From NCBI GenBank assembly GCA_038326655.1, contig JBBQKG010000011.1:28402-92401 (forward strand): DNA of 64,000 nucleotides, in the 5' to 3' direction. The notes under the pieces are model-generated. The model was not told the origin of the DNA and searched no databases. It worked only from the letters and a program-made list of their open reading frames with translations. Origin of the DNA: JBBQKG01 sp038326655. GTDB taxonomy: Bacteria; Actinomycetota; Thermoleophilia; Solirubrobacterales; JBBDJG01. Of the stretch, positions 8,256 to 16,277 are shown piece by piece (the first letter of the stretch is position 1; every line of letters begins with the position of its first letter). The translations under genes were made by a program, and so were the position numbers.

Positions 8256-9884
8256 CTACCTCGCTTCCTCCGGGGCGGGCTCTGGGTCTGGCTCTGGAAG
8301 GTCTTCTTCGGCGTCGAAGGTGTCCTTGATGCGCCCGATCATCTCGTCCTCGTCGATGCGGGCCGCGTGCACCTGGTCCTCCGCGGGGCGGTCCCTCAGC
8401 TCGATCCGCACCCTCACCGGCCTCCCGGCGACGAGCTTGAGAGCGTCGGCAAGCCGCTCGCTGTTCACGGAGTCCTCGATCTTGCGTTTGCTGAACGAGG
8501 CCGACTGCGGGTACTCGAGCACGAGCTCGTCGTCGGCGAGCGCCACGGGGCGCGCGTCGGCGAGCAGCGCCGCGAGCATCTCGCCGCCCTCGCCGTCCCG
8601 CACGCGCTCGAGCACGGCAGGCCAGAGCGTCTCGATCCCGACCACAGGCTCGTCCGAGACAGGCTCGGGCACCGCGGCGACCGGCTTCGGGTTGGCGACT
8701 GGCGCCGGCTTCACCAGTCTCGGGGGCGGCTCCGCGCCCTCGCCGTCCTGCGCGCGCTCGAGCTGCTCGATGCGAAGCAGAAGCGCCTCGACCGAGGCGT
8801 CGGCGCGCGGTCTGGCCGCCTTCAGCAGAGCGACCTCGAGCTGGATGCGGGGCTCGGAACCTTCCTTGACCGCCGACAGCGCGGCGGCGATCAGGTCGAT
8901 CGCGCGAATCGCCTCGGTCTGTGGGAGCACCTGGGCCTGTGCCTCCAGGCGGGCGGTCTGGTCGGCCGTCACGCTGAAGGAGTCGGGCGCCTCGCCGAGC
9001 GTCTGGACCACGACCAACTGGCGCAAGTGGGCGGTCAGGTCGCGCATGAACTGGACCGGGTCACGGCCGGAGTCGGCGAGCTCCTGAACACGCTCGAGCG
9101 CGGCCCCGGGATCGTGTTCGGCGACAGCGTCCGTGGCGCCGAAGATCAGGTCGGCGTCCGCCACGTCGAGCACCTCGAGCACGGCCTCCAGCGTCACCTT
9201 GTGGTCCTCGTATGTGACGAGCTGGTCGAGCGTGCCGATCGCGTCACGAAAGCTGCCGCCGGCGGAGCGCGCGACCATCGCGAGCGCGCGTTCGTCGGCG
9301 TCGATCCCCTCGGCGGCGGCGATCCGCTTCAGCACCGTCATGATCTCGGCGAGCGATGGCCGCCGGAAGTCGAAGCGATGGCAGCGGTCGACAATCGTGG
9401 CGGGCACCTTGTGTGCCTCGGTCGTGGCGAGCACGAAAATCGTGTTCGGCGGCGGCTCCTCGAGCGTCTTCAGGAACGCGTTCCAGGCCGAGGTGGAGAG
9501 CATGTGCGCCTCGTCCATGATGTAGACCTTCCAGCCGCCCATCGCCGGCGCGAAGCCGACCTTCTCGCGCAGCTCCCGGATGTCGTCGACCGAGTTGTTC
9601 GAGGCGGCGTCCATCTCGATCACGTCGAGCGACGTTCCCGCTGCGATCGATCGGCACGACTCGCACTCGCCGCAGGGCTCGAGCGTCGGCCCGTTCACGC
9701 AGTTCAGCGAGCGCGCGAGGATCTTTGCGATCGACGTCTTGCCCGTGCCGCGCGAGCCGACGAAGAGATAGGCATGGTGGACCTTCTCGTGGTCGACCGC
9801 GTTTCGCATCGTGCGCACGATCGGCGCCTGGCCGACGACCTCGTCGAAGGTCTGCGGCCTGTGACGGCGATAGAGGGAGGTCAT
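8256..9884 (-). CDS. dnaX: DNA polymerase III subunit gamma/tau
   Basis: A 542-residue clamp-loader ATPase. Walker A is GSRGTGKTS (43-51), the zinc ligands are C62, C71, C74 and C77, Walker B is DEAH (124-127), and the sensor/arginine-finger region follows. The C-terminal third is Pro/Ala-rich and divergent, as in tau. It loads the sliding clamp and couples helicase and polymerase. No obvious frameshift signal for a separate gamma form was recognised. It heads the dnaX-ybaB-recR run, and the SRP RNA gene lies just upstream on the same strand. Confidence 0.96.
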   Translation of the reverse strand: MTSLYRRHRPQTFDEVVGQAPIVRTMRNAVDHEKVHHAYLFVGSRGTGKTSIAKILARSLNCVNGPTLEPCGECESCRSIAAGTSLDVIEMDAASNNSVDDIRELREKVGFAPAMGGWKVYIMDEAHMLSTSAWNAFLKTLEEPPPNTIFVLATTEAHKVPATIVDRCHRFDFRRPSLAEIMTVLKRIAAAEGIDADERALAMVARSAGGSFRDAIGTLDQLVTYEDHKVTLEAVLEVLDVADADLIFGATDAVAEHDPGAALERVQELADSGRDPVQFMRDLTAHLRQLVVVQTLGEAPDSFSVTADQTARLEAQAQVLPQTEAIRAIDLIAAALSAVKEGSEPRIQLEVALLKAARPRADASVEALLLRIEQLERAQDGEGAEPPPRLVKPAPVANPKPVAAVPEPVSDEPVVGIETLWPAVLERVRDGEGGEMLAALLADARPVALADDELVLEYPQSASFSKRKIEDSVNSERLADALKLVAGRPVRVRIELRDRPAEDQVHAARIDEDEMIGRIKDTFDAEEDLPEPDPEPAPEEAR

Positions 9885-9928
9885 GCGAGCATCCTAGTGG
9901 GCAGCCTCGGCGCGCTTCCGAAGCAAAT

Positions 9929-10200
9929 GGACCGTGCACCCACCTTCGAGAATGGCTCCCAGGCGTGTCAGTCGTGCTTAGGCTCCGGCCAGGCTCGCCC
10001 GCGGCGCACGGAGAAGACCGCTTAAGGCTGCTTCCTTCCGGACCTGACCTGATTCACGGGACCCCGTCGCGCGGGACCTGGCCATCGACGCCGCACACGA
10101 CGTACTGGCCCTGAGAGCCGAACCCTCGGGTGGGAGTTCAGCCCCGCTAGAGCGGGTGACGGGTTACAGGGCACCGCTAACGCCCCACCTAGCACGGTCC
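9929..10200 (-). ncRNA. ffs: Signal recognition particle RNA, large bacterial (Alu-containing) type
   Basis: Read on the minus strand, the RNA carries the universal SRP apical core AGGTCCGGAAGGAAGCAGCC (about 10026-10045) and, near its 5' end, the Alu-domain segments GCTAGGTGGGG and AGCGGTGCCCTGTAACCC. The two ends form a perfect nine-base helix: GGACCGTGC at the 5' end (10192-10200) with GCACGGTCC at the 3' end (9929-9937). The resulting ~272 nt matches the 6S/scRNA-like large form rather than 4.5S RNA. The RNA binds Ffh and directs cotranslational targeting to the membrane. The ends are placed by the closing helix and could be off by a few bases. Confidence 0.93.
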
Positions 10201-10207
10201 ACTCTGA

Positions 10208-10213
10208 AGATTA
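10208..10213 (-). promoter_or_regulatory. Candidate -10 box of the SRP RNA gene
   Basis: On the minus strand TAATCT lies seven bases before the inferred 5' end of the SRP RNA, a correct position for a sigma-A -10 element. A convincing -35 was not found. Confidence 0.45.
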
Positions 10214-10350
10214 GCCGAGGAAGAGCGGTCGAGGGCGCGGGTCTCACTTTCCTTCCGTCTCCGCTGGCCGAAGGTTCAAGGCCTGGACGCCAAGCCAGAC
10301 CCTCGAAGCCGAATGTGGTTGCTCCGCTTCGGCTCTAGACTGCCTTTCTT

Positions 10351-10422
10351 GGGCGCGTAGCTCAGTGGGAGAGCGCTCGCTTCACACGCGAGAGGTCGCA
10401 GGTTCGAAACCCGCCGCGCCCA
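10351..10422 (+). tRNA. tRNA-Val (anticodon CAC)
   Basis: Full cloverleaf of 72 bases. The acceptor stem is GGGCGCG/CGCGCCC with discriminator A; the anticodon stem is CTCGC/GCGAG around loop TTCACAC, giving CAC for GTG codons; the T loop is TTCGAAA. The CCA end is not encoded. A TAGACT box at 10336-10341 is a plausible -10 element. Confidence 0.95.
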
Positions 10423-10456
10423 TGCCGCGAACACCCTTGCAGCGGCGCCCAGCCTA

Positions 10457-12208
10457 CTAACACTTCTGAGGCGACTTTCCGTGGCTCTTTGGCTGGCACC
10501 CGGGCTGCGCGATCTTCGAGACGTAGATGTCGTTGAGGCCGCCGTCCGTGTCGTTCGATGCAAGAGACAGGTCGGTCTCGAAGAAGACGCGGTTTCCATC
10601 CGCCGATACTCCGATGAAGCTTGGGCATCGCGGTCCGTCTGGCGTGCAACTTCCCTGTGGATCTGATGGCCCTGTCGAGATCAGCGTAGTCGCGCCGGTA
10701 GCGAGGTCGCGCTCGTAGATGTCTTGGCAGCCGTGCACGTTCCCGTCATATGCGACGCAACGATCGGTGTCCTGCGCCGCCAGTGCCTGGTCGGTCGTGA
10801 AGAAGACTCGCCTTCCGTCTCTGGATGCGCCGACGACCTCGCCGGGCACTTCTGGCGGCGGCTGACTCGTCTGTCGAGGGGCCAGCGATGTGACTCCGTT
10901 GACGGTGTCGCGGACGTAGACATCCGTTGTGGTGTTCGTGTCCTCGGGCAGGAGGGCCTCGGTGGTCGAGAAGTACATGTAGCGCCCGTCGGGCGATACC
11001 TGTTGCAGCCGGGGGTCGAGCCTGCCGTTGTGGTCCAGAGGACCCGTCGAAACCAGCGAATACCGCCCGTTCGACCACGCGTAGATGTCCGGGTCGAGCT
11101 TGAAGACGAAGGTATCCGGGATCGGGTCGTAGACCATGCTCCCGTCCTGGTCTTCCGGAACGAGCGACTCGTCGGTCGTGAAGAAAGCCTTCGAGCCGTC
11201 CTCCGATACCAGCACCTGACCCCTGGCGCTCACCCGCCGGCCGACCAGGGTCGTCGTGTCGCCTATCCGCGCGTACAGCTCAACCGTCGCCGCCGGATCC
11301 CACCAGTTCAGGGGTGGCGTGGAGGTCGTAAAGAAGATCTGATCGGCATTGGCCGACGCGCTGACGAAGCTTGCGTCGACGGAGTCACTGCTCGCGGGGG
11401 TAGAGATGAGCTTGATTCGCCCGTCCAACATCCTCTCGTAGATGTCCACACATCCTTGGTTCTGGGAGCTGCGGCTCGAGCCGGCGCAGTTGTCATCGTC
11501 CTCCGGCACCAGCGCGCTTGTCGTCGTGAACAGGACATGTTGCCCGTCGGCAGACAGGCGTTTGACGATCTGCACGTCAGCCGCCGGATTCGACTCCGAC
11601 GGGAAGCGGTGGACGCTGGCTGCCGAGGTCCACTCGTAGAGCCATGGCACGGGATCGCCAAAGGTGTCGAAGGCGTAGAGGACCCGATTCGCATCCGGGC
11701 TCACGAACGAGAAGTAAGCGCGATACGAGTACTCACCGTTCGCCGGTCCGGCAGTGGAGATCAGGCGAAGCCCTTGCGGCGAGCGGATGTAGACGTCGGT
11801 ACCCCGGGCACCGTCTTCGGCCACGAGGCGGCTGGGAGTCTCGAAGACCACCGTGCGGCCATCCGCTGTCTGCTCGTAGCTGCACGGGCCGCTGTACGGG
11901 TAGCAGTGGTCCCCTTCGCCGGTGCCGAGCGGACCCGCGGAGACAACCCTGCTCTCGCCCACTTGCCATTGGAGCAGTGGACCGCCGCTCATGGCGAACA
12001 AGACATGCCGGCTGTCGGGCGTGACCTTGATGTCGCACCCGTGACGCTGCGCGCGGCCGCACACGCCGGTATCAGCGATCCCCGGCGGCAGTTGCGACAG
12101 CAACTGGGTGACACGCTGCTCAGCGACTGGCTTGGCGATGGCGCTGTCGGTCGCCCAAACCCCAAACACCAGCGCAAGCAACACGAGAGCCCGGACGAGG
12201 CGCTCCAC
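10457..12208 (-). CDS. Secreted WD40-like (PD40/TolB-type) beta-propeller protein
   Basis: A 583-residue exported protein. After a short signal segment (LVRALVLLALVFGVWA) it contains about eight repeats of the form SPDGRYMYFSTTEALLPED or SADGQHVLFTT, each followed by a D-x-Y-x-R strand. These are PD40-type propeller blades like those in TolB and in dipeptidyl-peptidase propellers. No peptidase or other catalytic domain is attached. The GTG at 12208 is chosen because GGGGGAAG precedes it at good spacing; an in-frame TTG at 12247 would add 13 residues ahead of the signal peptide. The ligand is unknown. Confidence 0.75.
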   Translation of the reverse strand: MERLVRALVLLALVFGVWATDSAIAKPVAEQRVTQLLSQLPPGIADTGVCGRAQRHGCDIKVTPDSRHVLFAMSGGPLLQWQVGESRVVSAGPLGTGEGDHCYPYSGPCSYEQTADGRTVVFETPSRLVAEDGARGTDVYIRSPQGLRLISTAGPANGEYSYRAYFSFVSPDANRVLYAFDTFGDPVPWLYEWTSAASVHRFPSESNPAADVQIVKRLSADGQHVLFTTTSALVPEDDDNCAGSSRSSQNQGCVDIYERMLDGRIKLISTPASSDSVDASFVSASANADQIFFTTSTPPLNWWDPAATVELYARIGDTTTLVGRRVSARGQVLVSEDGSKAFFTTDESLVPEDQDGSMVYDPIPDTFVFKLDPDIYAWSNGRYSLVSTGPLDHNGRLDPRLQQVSPDGRYMYFSTTEALLPEDTNTTTDVYVRDTVNGVTSLAPRQTSQPPPEVPGEVVGASRDGRRVFFTTDQALAAQDTDRCVAYDGNVHGCQDIYERDLATGATTLISTGPSDPQGSCTPDGPRCPSFIGVSADGNRVFFETDLSLASNDTDGGLNDIYVSKIAQPGCQPKSHGKSPQKC

Positions 12209-12264
12209 CGCTACTTCCCCCCGCTCACGCTCGGCCGAAGCGTTCAACCCACCGGCTCACGTCG

Positions 12265-13044
12265 CTACCCCTTCGGCTTTCCGTTCGTGCTGCACAACGC
12301 ACTGGGCACGCACTGGAGCGGGTTGCCGTTGTGTTTGGCCCAATTGCCGCCGCCGCGCGTGCCGGAGACCGCCTCGATCCCCAGGTCCCCGTTTCGCCAT
12401 GCATGGTTTGCCGAGACGGTCGCGCCTTGAGGGAAGTACCTGATCTCTATCCCGTCATCGCCATTGCCGTCGGTCGTATTACGAAGCAATGTCGCACTGC
12501 CGCCTTCCGTGAAGTACGGGTCAATTTGATCGCCGTAGATGCCGTCGAGACGATTCCCGCTGACAATGCTGTCGAGCACTGAGCCGCCGTAGTCGATCTC
12601 AGCTCCGTGTTGCCCGTTGTCCGTGATCGTTGCGCCGGAATGGTTCGCCTCGAAGGCCGTGTAGTTGCGGCGAAAGACCATGTTGCTTGCGACCATCTCC
12701 GTCTTGCCTGCGTTGACCGCGTCCCCGAATTCTTGGATCACGCCGTTCTCGACCGTGACGCCGCTGGAGCGGAACGCCAGCACGCCGACGGTCGAACGCG
12801 ACAAATCGGATGCTGCGCGCACTCCATCGATCACATGGCCGTTCAGATTGATCGTCACGTGAGGGGTCGAGGCAGGGACCACAACGCCGCTCTCGGGACA
12901 GTTGACCAAATCCGAGTCGAGCGTCGTGTCCTGCGTGATCGTGTCGCCGCAGTGCACGGTCGTTGCGAGCGCCTCACCGGCGCCGACAGCGAAAAGCACT
13001 GAAGCGGCGGCAATCGCCGAAAGAAGGCCAAGAACTTTGCGCAT
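12265..13044 (-). CDS. Secreted right-handed parallel beta-helix protein
   Basis: A 259-residue protein with a signal peptide (MRKVLGLLSAIAAASVLFAVGAGEALA) and repeating short strands such as VTINLNGHVIDG, VTVENGVIQEF, MVASNMVFRRN, VLDSIVSGNRLDG and ATLLRNTTDGNGDDGIE. This is the NosD/pectate-lyase-like beta-helix pattern. No pectate lyase calcium site was identified, so it may bind carbohydrate without cleaving it. A GGAGAGG Shine-Dalgarno lies six bases before the ATG. It is upstream of the propeller gene on the same strand, 56 bases from its chosen start, and may be cotranscribed with it. Confidence 0.75.
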   Translation of the reverse strand: MRKVLGLLSAIAAASVLFAVGAGEALATTVHCGDTITQDTTLDSDLVNCPESGVVVPASTPHVTINLNGHVIDGVRAASDLSRSTVGVLAFRSSGVTVENGVIQEFGDAVNAGKTEMVASNMVFRRNYTAFEANHSGATITDNGQHGAEIDYGGSVLDSIVSGNRLDGIYGDQIDPYFTEGGSATLLRNTTDGNGDDGIEIRYFPQGATVSANHAWRNGDLGIEAVSGTRGGGNWAKHNGNPLQCVPSALCSTNGKPKG

Positions 13045-13075
13045 CCGAATCCTCTCCGTGGACGGGCCAAACGAC

Positions 13076-13081
13076 TGTATA
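13076..13081 (-). promoter_or_regulatory. Candidate -10 box for the beta-helix gene
   Basis: On the minus strand TATACA lies 31 bases before the ATG of the secreted beta-helix gene and would give a ~25-base leader. The -35 is not convincing. Confidence 0.35.
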
Positions 13082-13117
13082 GCCGGTAAGACGTGGGGTC
13101 AATGCGACTTCAGCTCG

Positions 13118-13375
13118 GCCGAGTGGGCGCGTCCCGAGATCGAGTTCGTATCCGTCACGGGCCCGCACCGGCGTCTGGACCGGGCTGGCCGGAGGGGAGA
13201 AGGGTGGCGCGGCTTCCTGAACGCCTGGGAGGAGTTCGGCATCGAGCCGGACCAGTATCGGGGGCTCGACGACGAGCGCGTCCTCGCGCTCGTCCATCTC
13301 AGCGGGCGCGGCAAGACGAGCGGACTGGAGCTCGGGCAGATGCGGGGTAAGGGAGCAGCGGCTCTCTTCGAGCGA
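13118..13375 (+). pseudogene. Decayed SnoaL/NTF2-like gene remnant
   Basis: The plus strand encodes recognisable pieces of an NTF2-like protein: RPEIEFVSVTGP, then GWRGFLNAWEEF and YRGLDDERVLALVHLSGRGKTSGLELGQM. There is no start codon or N-terminal helix. The segment that should read like SWTGLAGMAEGWRG is split between frames (VWTGLAGG appears in another frame near 13175-13195), and the C-terminal strand is replaced by a hairpin sequence. This points to a frameshifted, truncated relative of the intact SnoaL genes in the window. Confidence 0.6.
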
Positions 13376-13403
13376 ATCGGGCCGGGCGAGACCGGCCCGA
13401 TTC
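13374..13403. terminator. Perfect 12-bp hairpin
   Basis: GAATCGGGCCGG (13374-13385) and CCGGCCCGATTC (13392-13403) form a perfect stem with a GCGAGA loop. It lies 20 bases past the stop of the minus-strand gene ending at 13423 and probably terminates it. No U-tract follows on either strand. Confidence 0.65.
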
Positions 13404-13422
13404 CTCTCGATCTGAATCGTGA

Positions 13423-13980
13423 TCAGTTGATGAGGATCACGAAGCTGATGTCGTCCGTGGCGGTCCCGCCCGAGTTATAGGTCTGGATTCGCGCCTGGGT
13501 GCCCGCCGGGCAGGCGCCCACGTCCGGTGCAACACCGGCGTTGATCTCGCCGGCGCCGAAATTCGCCAGCGTCGCGACGATGTTCTTCGGCGTGAACGGC
13601 AGACCTGATATGCATGTCCCGCCGGTGCCAAAGTCGCTGACGTTTGCGTCCGTGACACCCTTCGACTGGCTGGCGTCGACCGTGTCAGCGGCAGCGGTCG
13701 AGATTACCTTCGCGTAGGCCAGAGCCGTCCCGGGTGCGCCTGTGGCGCCAGCAGCGCCAGCGACGCCCGTGGCTCCAATCTTGCCAGTGCGCCCCCGCGT
13801 ACCACGGAGCTTCTTGCGTGCCTTCTTGCTCAGGTCGTTGTACTGGAGCGACCCGTTCTTGATCTGCTTGCCGGTGATCAGGCTTGCTGCCGTCGCGCTC
13901 CCTATTCCACCAACGAGCAACGAGACGACGATTGCCGCGACAACTGGCCGCGACGGTAGGTAATGCTTGATGCGTCGCAT
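13423..13980 (-). CDS. Secreted protein with a short collagen-like segment
   Basis: A 185-residue exported protein. The signal segment is VVAAIVVSLLVGGIGSATA, followed by ITGKQIKNGSLQYNDLSKKARKKLRG, a Gly-X-Y-like stretch (GATGVAGAAGATGAPG) and a C-terminal beta-rich domain. Proteins beginning with this ITGKQIKNGSL-type module are frequent in Thermoleophilia; their function is unknown. The ATG at 13980 has a perfect AAGGAGGT a few bases upstream, so longer upstream starts were rejected. A strong hairpin follows the stop. Confidence 0.75.
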   Translation of the reverse strand: MRRIKHYLPSRPVVAAIVVSLLVGGIGSATAASLITGKQIKNGSLQYNDLSKKARKKLRGTRGRTGKIGATGVAGAAGATGAPGTALAYAKVISTAAADTVDASQSKGVTDANVSDFGTGGTCISGLPFTPKNIVATLANFGAGEINAGVAPDVGACPAGTQARIQTYNSGGTATDDISFVILIN

Positions 13981-14071
13981 ACGACCTCCTTGTTCTCCCG
14001 AAGAGGCTGGCGACCATAGCTGACCCCCCGGAGGCCACAAGGTGCCTATTCGTCCATCGCTGCTTCGAGGG

Positions 14072-14836
14072 CTACCGGCCGGGCCGGTACATCCGCTCGA
14101 CCACGCGCAGCTTCACCGACGTGGGCGCCGGCTTGTTGATGCGCATGTACCACCGGATCACGAAGCCGGGGATGAGCGTGCGCCGGCCGCGCTCGAAAGC
14201 CCGCAGCGACTCCCTCGCCACCTGCGCGGCCGAGATCTTCCCCGGCACCGGCGGCAGGTGGTCCGCCTCGTAGCCGGCGACCTGCTGCCATTCGGTCGGC
14301 ACCGGACCGGGGTTCACGCACAGGGCGCGCACGCCGGTGCCGCGCAGCTCGCCGCTCAGCGCATCGCTGAAGGTGCGGGCGAACGCCTTCGATGCGCTGT
14401 AGGTGGCCTCGTAGGGGATCGGCTGCATGCCCGCCGTCGAGGCCACGATGATGACGCCGCCGCGACGGCGCTCCACCATCGCCGGCAGGAAGGCATGCGT
14501 GAGCGTGACGACCGCCTCGCAGTTCAGGCGCACCTGCTCGGCGTCGCGGGCCGGGTCGATTTCGATAAAGGGGCCATGCGTGCCGAACCCGGCGTTGTTC
14601 ACGAGCACGTCGACCGCGAGGCCGAGCTCGGCAACCTTTGCCGGCAGCGCACCGGCGTCGTTGGCGAGGTCGCAGGCGACCACGTGCGCCGGCCCCGACA
14701 GCTCGGCCGCGAGCTGCTCCAGCCGGTCCGCCCGCCGGGCTACGAGGATCACCTCGTAGCCACTCTGCGAGAGCTGCTTCGCAAACTCCGCGCCGATGCC
14801 CGAGGATGCGCCTGTGACCAGGGCGACGTCAGTCAT
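14072..14836 (-). CDS. Short-chain dehydrogenase/reductase
   Basis: A 254-residue classical SDR. It has the NAD(P) motif TGASSGIG, the arginine pair ARRADR that favours NADP(H), NNAG (the fourth Rossmann strand), a catalytic Ser in VIIVASTAG, and the YSASK catalytic Tyr/Lys. The C-terminus ends with a basic amphipathic stretch (IRWYMRINKPAP), as seen in DltE-like SDRs. The substrate cannot be inferred. It stands alone between secreted-protein genes. Confidence 0.88.
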   Translation of the reverse strand: MTDVALVTGASSGIGAEFAKQLSQSGYEVILVARRADRLEQLAAELSGPAHVVACDLANDAGALPAKVAELGLAVDVLVNNAGFGTHGPFIEIDPARDAEQVRLNCEAVVTLTHAFLPAMVERRRGGVIIVASTAGMQPIPYEATYSASKAFARTFSDALSGELRGTGVRALCVNPGPVPTEWQQVAGYEADHLPPVPGKISAAQVARESLRAFERGRRTLIPGFVIRWYMRINKPAPTSVKLRVVERMYRPGR

Positions 14837-14871
14837 CGAGGCGCCACACTAACCACCGGCGGGCCGCTGCG

Positions 14872-15396
14872 TCACCCGGCGCTCGCTTTCGTGCCCGGGC
14901 AGCGCAGGCCCGCGGCGGCGGCGTTGCTCGCGCTCCCGATCGCGCGGCGGCCTTTGGGCTTGCCCCAGTAGGCGGTCCAGCATGAGCGAAGCATCTTCGC
15001 CGGCGGCCGGCGCGAGATGCGGGAGTAGTGCAGCGCCCGCTTCGAGATGAAGGCGAAGCAGTACGCGGATGGCGCCTTGCTCAGGTTCTCCTCGACGCAG
15101 TGCTGCGCCTGCGTCAGCGGACTGCCACCGCCCGGGCTGACGACGAAGTACGTGACCTGCGATTTGGCGCCGAAGAAGGAGGTCTCGAGGAAGCTGATCC
15201 TGCCGCGGTCTGCCGCCGGCGCGCGCTGCGAGTCGCGGCCGGGCTTCGAGGCGGTTGCCGGCCCGGTCGGTCCCGGCCCCGGCCCCGGCCCCGGCCGCGA
15301 GCTCGTCTTGGTCGGATCGTCCGGCGAGCCCGAGCCCCCGCACGATGCGGCCGCGAGGCTGAGCGCGATCACGAGAAGTAGGCAGATGGAGCGCAA
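14872..15396 (-). CDS. Putative lipoprotein, hypothetical
   Basis: A 174-residue protein that starts with TTG. Its N-terminus is a lipoprotein signal peptide with lipobox LAAASCGG (Cys at about residue 19), followed by a Pro/Gly tract (PGPGPGPGPTGP) that likely acts as a linker. The C-terminal domain has several cysteines (QHCVEEN, YCFAF, RSCWTAYW, LRCPG) that may form disulfides outside the membrane. No family is recognised. The start has no good Shine-Dalgarno. Confidence 0.6.
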   Translation of the reverse strand: MRSICLLLVIALSLAAASCGGSGSPDDPTKTSSRPGPGPGPGPTGPATASKPGRDSQRAPAADRGRISFLETSFFGAKSQVTYFVVSPGGGSPLTQAQHCVEENLSKAPSAYCFAFISKRALHYSRISRRPPAKMLRSCWTAYWGKPKGRRAIGSASNAAAAGLRCPGTKASAG

Positions 15397-15428
15397 CGCG
15401 GCCGATACTACGGCCTATCTTTACCGCC

Positions 15429-15618
15429 ATGGACGTCGCGATCGCAGGCGCACACGGGAAGGTCGCTCGACGCCTGGCGCGGGCGCCCGCGGCCTGATTC
15501 GCAATCCCGAGCATGCCGCCGACCTGCCTGCCGGCGGAGTCGAGCGTTGGGCCGGACGCTCTACGTGAACGCCGGCGAGGATCCGATCGAGACGGCGATC
15601 GCGGCCTGCCTCGCCTGA
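15429..15618 (+). pseudogene. Internally deleted NAD(P)-binding protein remnant
   Basis: Three pieces of one SDR/NmrA-like protein can be read in shifted frames: a Rossmann start MDVAIAGAHGKVARRLAR, then LIRNPEHAADL, then a typical C-terminus LYVNAGEDPIETAIAACLA followed by TGA. In intact relatives about 170 residues separate the second and third pieces. Here they are nearly adjacent, so the middle of the gene is gone. No function is expected. Confidence 0.6.
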
Positions 15619-15660
15619 TCCGGCTTGCGCACGGTCGCGAAGGGCCTATCCTCCAGGCTC

Positions 15661-15858
15661 ATGGAACGCTCAGGGTCCGGACCCGATCGAGAGCACTTCG
15701 GCCAGGCAAGCCTGGGCGAGGCGCAATCGTCCAACCCTCCCGACGACCCCGGCATGATCGAGCCCGACGCCAATCCGCTCGACACGGACGTCGAAGACGC
15801 GGATCTCTTTCTCGGCCTCGAGGACGAAGAAAAGGACGAGGAAGAGGGCCAGGAGTAG
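15661..15858 (+). CDS. Small acidic hypothetical protein
   Basis: A 65-residue, strongly acidic protein ending in DVEDADLFLGLEDEEKDEEEGQE. No family is recognised. The ATG at 15661 is preferred to a TTG at 15625. It ends seven bases before the convergent DUF2294 gene. Composition and short length make the call tentative. Confidence 0.4.
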   Translation: MERSGSGPDREHFGQASLGEAQSSNPPDDPGMIEPDANPLDTDVEDADLFLGLEDEEKDEEEGQE

Positions 15859-15865
15859 CGGCCGT

Positions 15866-16258
15866 CTAGCGGTCGCCGGAGGAGTCCGGCTCGAACAGGA
15901 ATATCTCGACTGCCGTGTCGGTCTTCGCGTCGATCGCACTCATGAAGGCCCGCACGGGACGCCCGACGACCTCCTCGACCGCGGATCTGAACTGGTCCTC
16001 GGTTGCGGCCTGGAAGAACATCCGGATGTCGCGGAGCCGTTGGTGCTCCCCCATCTCGACGAGCTTTCGCTCTGCCGGGGTGAAGGAGTTCTCGAGCACG
16101 CAGACGATCGTGTCGGGGCCGGCGAAGTGCGATCGAACCCTGTTGGGACCTCGCCCGAATTGCTCCTTGAAGAGCCGGACCATCGCATTCGACACTGCGG
16201 CAAGCAGGGAGCCGGAAGGGTCACGCTGCTCGGCGAGATCTGCATGGGGCTCGTTCAT
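15866..16258 (-). CDS. DUF2294 family protein
   Basis: A 130-residue protein with the family features NAMVRLFKEQFGRGP, the strand TIVCVLENSFTPAERKLVE, and VVGRPVRAFMSAIDAKTDTAVEIFLFEP. DUF2294 proteins are small soluble proteins of unknown role found in actinobacteria, Firmicutes and cyanobacteria. The ATG at 16258 gives the usual length. It is 19 bases downstream of the copper-monooxygenase-like gene and could be cotranscribed with it. Confidence 0.8.
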   Translation of the reverse strand: MNEPHADLAEQRDPSGSLLAAVSNAMVRLFKEQFGRGPNRVRSHFAGPDTIVCVLENSFTPAERKLVEMGEHQRLRDIRMFFQAATEDQFRSAVEEVVGRPVRAFMSAIDAKTDTAVEIFLFEPDSSGDR

Positions 16259-16277
16259 GATTGAACGACAGGGAAAA

